This document shows positions 5,082 to 6,354 of a stretch of 6,354 bases of DNA, in pieces (positions within the stretch are counted from its first letter, which is position 1; every line of letters starts with the position of its first letter). The notes below the pieces were generated by a model, which was not told where the DNA came from, made no database searches, and worked only from the letters and a program-made list of their open reading frames with translations. A program made the position numbers and the translations under genes. The stretch is taken from NCBI GenBank assembly GCA_002428735.1, contig DIXO01000041.1, positions 1-6,354 on the forward strand, given 5' to 3'. This DNA comes from Syntrophaceae bacterium UBA6078 (GTDB lineage: Bacteria; Desulfobacterota; Syntrophia; Syntrophales; UBA2210).

Positions 5082-6218
5082 GTGGAAAAGATCAGAATAG
5101 CCGTGGCTGGAGTCGGTAATTGCGCCAGTTCGCTGATTCAGGGGATCCACTATTATAAAAACGGAAAATCCGGGGATGCCATCGGTCTGATGCACTGGAG
5201 TATCGGTGGGTATGAACCGGGGGGTATAGAAGTGGTTGCGGCCTTTGATATCGACAGGCGTAAGGTTGGCAGGGATCTCCATGAAGCCGTCTTTGCCGAG
5301 CCGAACTGTACCGCCATTTTTTATCCCATCCTTCCCGCCTCAGGAGTCACTGTTTGTATGGGCAAAATTCTGGATGGCATTTCAGACCATATGAAAGAAT
5401 ATGGAGAGAAATACTCCTTTTCTCCCGCCAGTGATCCCGAACCGGATATGGAGACCATCGTTGCGGCGCTCAGGGAGAGCGGTGCGCAGATCCTTTTGAA
5501 CTACATGCCGGTCGGCGCTGAGAGGGCAACGCGATTCTACGCGGAGTGTTCCCTGGAGGCGGGTGTGGCCTTTATCAATAACATGCCTGTTTTCATTGCC
5601 AGCGATCCTGAGTGGGCCGGTCGTTTTGCGGAAAGGGGGATCCCTCTGGTCGGCGACGATATCAAATCGCAGCTTGGCGCTACCATAACGCACAGAGTTC
5701 TTACCGATCTTTTTTGCAAACGGGGCGTGAAACTTGACCACACGTATCAGATCAATACCGGAGGCAATACCGATTTCCTTAATATGCTCAATCGTCATCG
5801 CCTGAAGTCGAAAAAAGAGTCGAAGACCGAAGCCATCCAGTCGGTTATGGCAACCCGTCTCGCAGATGAAGATATCCATATCGGCCCCAGTGACTATGTT
5901 CCGTGGCAGAAGGACAACAAGGTCTGCTTTCTCCGCATGGAGGGGAGGATATTTGGTGACATACCGATGAATCTTGAACTCCGTCTCTCCGTTGAGGATT
6001 CTCCGAACTCGGCGGGAGTGGCGATAGACGCCATCCGTTGCGTCAAACTCGCCCTTGATCGAGGAGAGGGAGGAGTGCTGGAGGGTCCATCGGCATATTT
6101 CTGCAAGCATCCGCTGCGACAGCATACCGATGATGAAGCCTACCGGATGACCAATGAGTTTATCAGAGAGCGTTCAGATGATGTGCGTGAGAAGAACGAC
6201 CCTTCTGGCCCCCAATGA
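5082..6218 (+). CDS. ino1: myo-inositol-1-phosphate synthase (inositol-3-phosphate synthase)
   Basis: 378 residues, the short prokaryotic form like Mycobacterium tuberculosis Ino1 (about 367) rather than the roughly 530-residue eukaryotic form. It converts glucose 6-phosphate to 1L-myo-inositol 1-phosphate by an NAD-dependent oxidation, aldol cyclisation and reduction in the cytoplasm. GVGNCASS (10-17) is the NAD-binding turn. GDDIKSQ (191-197) followed by GATITHR, NTGGNTDFLN (225-234), KSKKESKT (242-249), IGPSDYVPW and DSPNSAGV (306-313) are all present, including the lysines expected in the active site, so it should be functional. Start is GTG 5082 after a strong ribosome site. The C-terminus runs about ten residues past the usual family end, with no sign of frameshift. 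It is divergent from the CDP-alcohol phosphatidyltransferase and probably shares regulation with it. The product could go to inositol lipids; a solute or thiol role is possible but has no support here. Confidence 0.97.
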   Translation: MEKIRIAVAGVGNCASSLIQGIHYYKNGKSGDAIGLMHWSIGGYEPGGIEVVAAFDIDRRKVGRDLHEAVFAEPNCTAIFYPILPASGVTVCMGKILDGISDHMKEYGEKYSFSPASDPEPDMETIVAALRESGAQILLNYMPVGAERATRFYAECSLEAGVAFINNMPVFIASDPEWAGRFAERGIPLVGDDIKSQLGATITHRVLTDLFCKRGVKLDHTYQINTGGNTDFLNMLNRHRLKSKKESKTEAIQSVMATRLADEDIHIGPSDYVPWQKDNKVCFLRMEGRIFGDIPMNLELRLSVEDSPNSAGVAIDAIRCVKLALDRGEGGVLEGPSAYFCKHPLRQHTDDEAYRMTNEFIRERSDDVREKNDPSGPQ

Positions 6219-6335
6219 TTGCAAGCTGACAGTGAGAAAGCCCTTCGCCGAACGATGCGTGCTTTGGCCATGGGAAGGAATTGAAACTGAAGACTCGAAG
6301 GAAGAAGAACGTTTCACCATTTGATAATACTCAGT

Positions 6336-6354
6336 AATTTCCGGTTAGGAAATT
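6336..6354. repeat. perfect inverted repeat at the right window edge
   Basis: AATTTCC (6336-6342) and GGAAATT (6348-6354) pair perfectly around the 5-nt loop GGTTA. The window stops at the last paired base, so the arms may be longer and a T-run may follow. It lies 118 bp after the inositol-phosphate synthase stop and could be its terminator or the start of the next control region. The intervening 6219-6335 shows no convincing gene. Confidence 0.4.

Noticed and set aside
5382..6125. 247-residue minus-strand open frame opposite ino1
   Set aside because: It is antisense to a highly conserved enzyme with all motifs intact; there is no independent evidence of coding.
5082..6218. Possible frameshift near the end of ino1, since the +1 frame stays open past its stop
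   Set aside because: The protein already covers all family motifs and ends slightly beyond the normal C-terminus, so no missing piece needs to be restored.

Overview
The window carries five complete protein genes, with no RNA gene, insertion sequence or CRISPR array that I can see. The organism looks like a diderm bacterium. The flavoenzyme pair, the codon style and a lipoprotein with a non-Asp +2 residue would suit an anaerobic deltaproteobacterium (Desulfobacterota, Syntrophales-like). This is inference from gene character; there is no phylogenetic marker in the window.

Region 1 (1-3203) is a plus-strand pair of flavoenzymes. A non-coding leader holds a nested hairpin (25-55) and a 24-bp near-palindrome (59-82) that could be an operator. 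It precedes a 645-residue Old Yellow Enzyme / 2,4-dienoyl-CoA reductase-type protein with FMN barrel, 4Fe-4S cluster and FAD/NAD(P) domains. After 79 bp comes a 349-residue FMN protein of the nitronate monooxygenase / FabK (enoyl-ACP reductase II) family. The two probably form one operon acting on unsaturated acyl thioesters or related alpha,beta-unsaturated compounds. The true substrate cannot be read from sequence.

Region 2 (3204-4131) is a 154-bp spacer with a weak promoter candidate, followed by a plus-strand outer-membrane-type lipoprotein. It starts with TTG and has a distant resemblance to the CsgG/FlgT-like lipoprotein fold. It converges with the next gene.

Region 3 (4199-6218) is the most interesting part. 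A minus-strand integral-membrane CDP-alcohol phosphatidyltransferase and a plus-strand myo-inositol-1-phosphate synthase are transcribed divergently from a shared 244-bp control region. The synthase makes inositol 1-phosphate from glucose 6-phosphate. The transferase has the features expected of an enzyme that would join inositol phosphate to CDP-diacylglycerol. Together they could supply the first two steps of phosphatidylinositol synthesis, which is uncommon in bacteria outside Actinobacteria and some Bacteroidetes. The third step, a phosphatase, is not in the window. The right end (6219-6354) is non-coding as far as I can tell and ends in a perfect 7-bp inverted repeat cut by the window edge.
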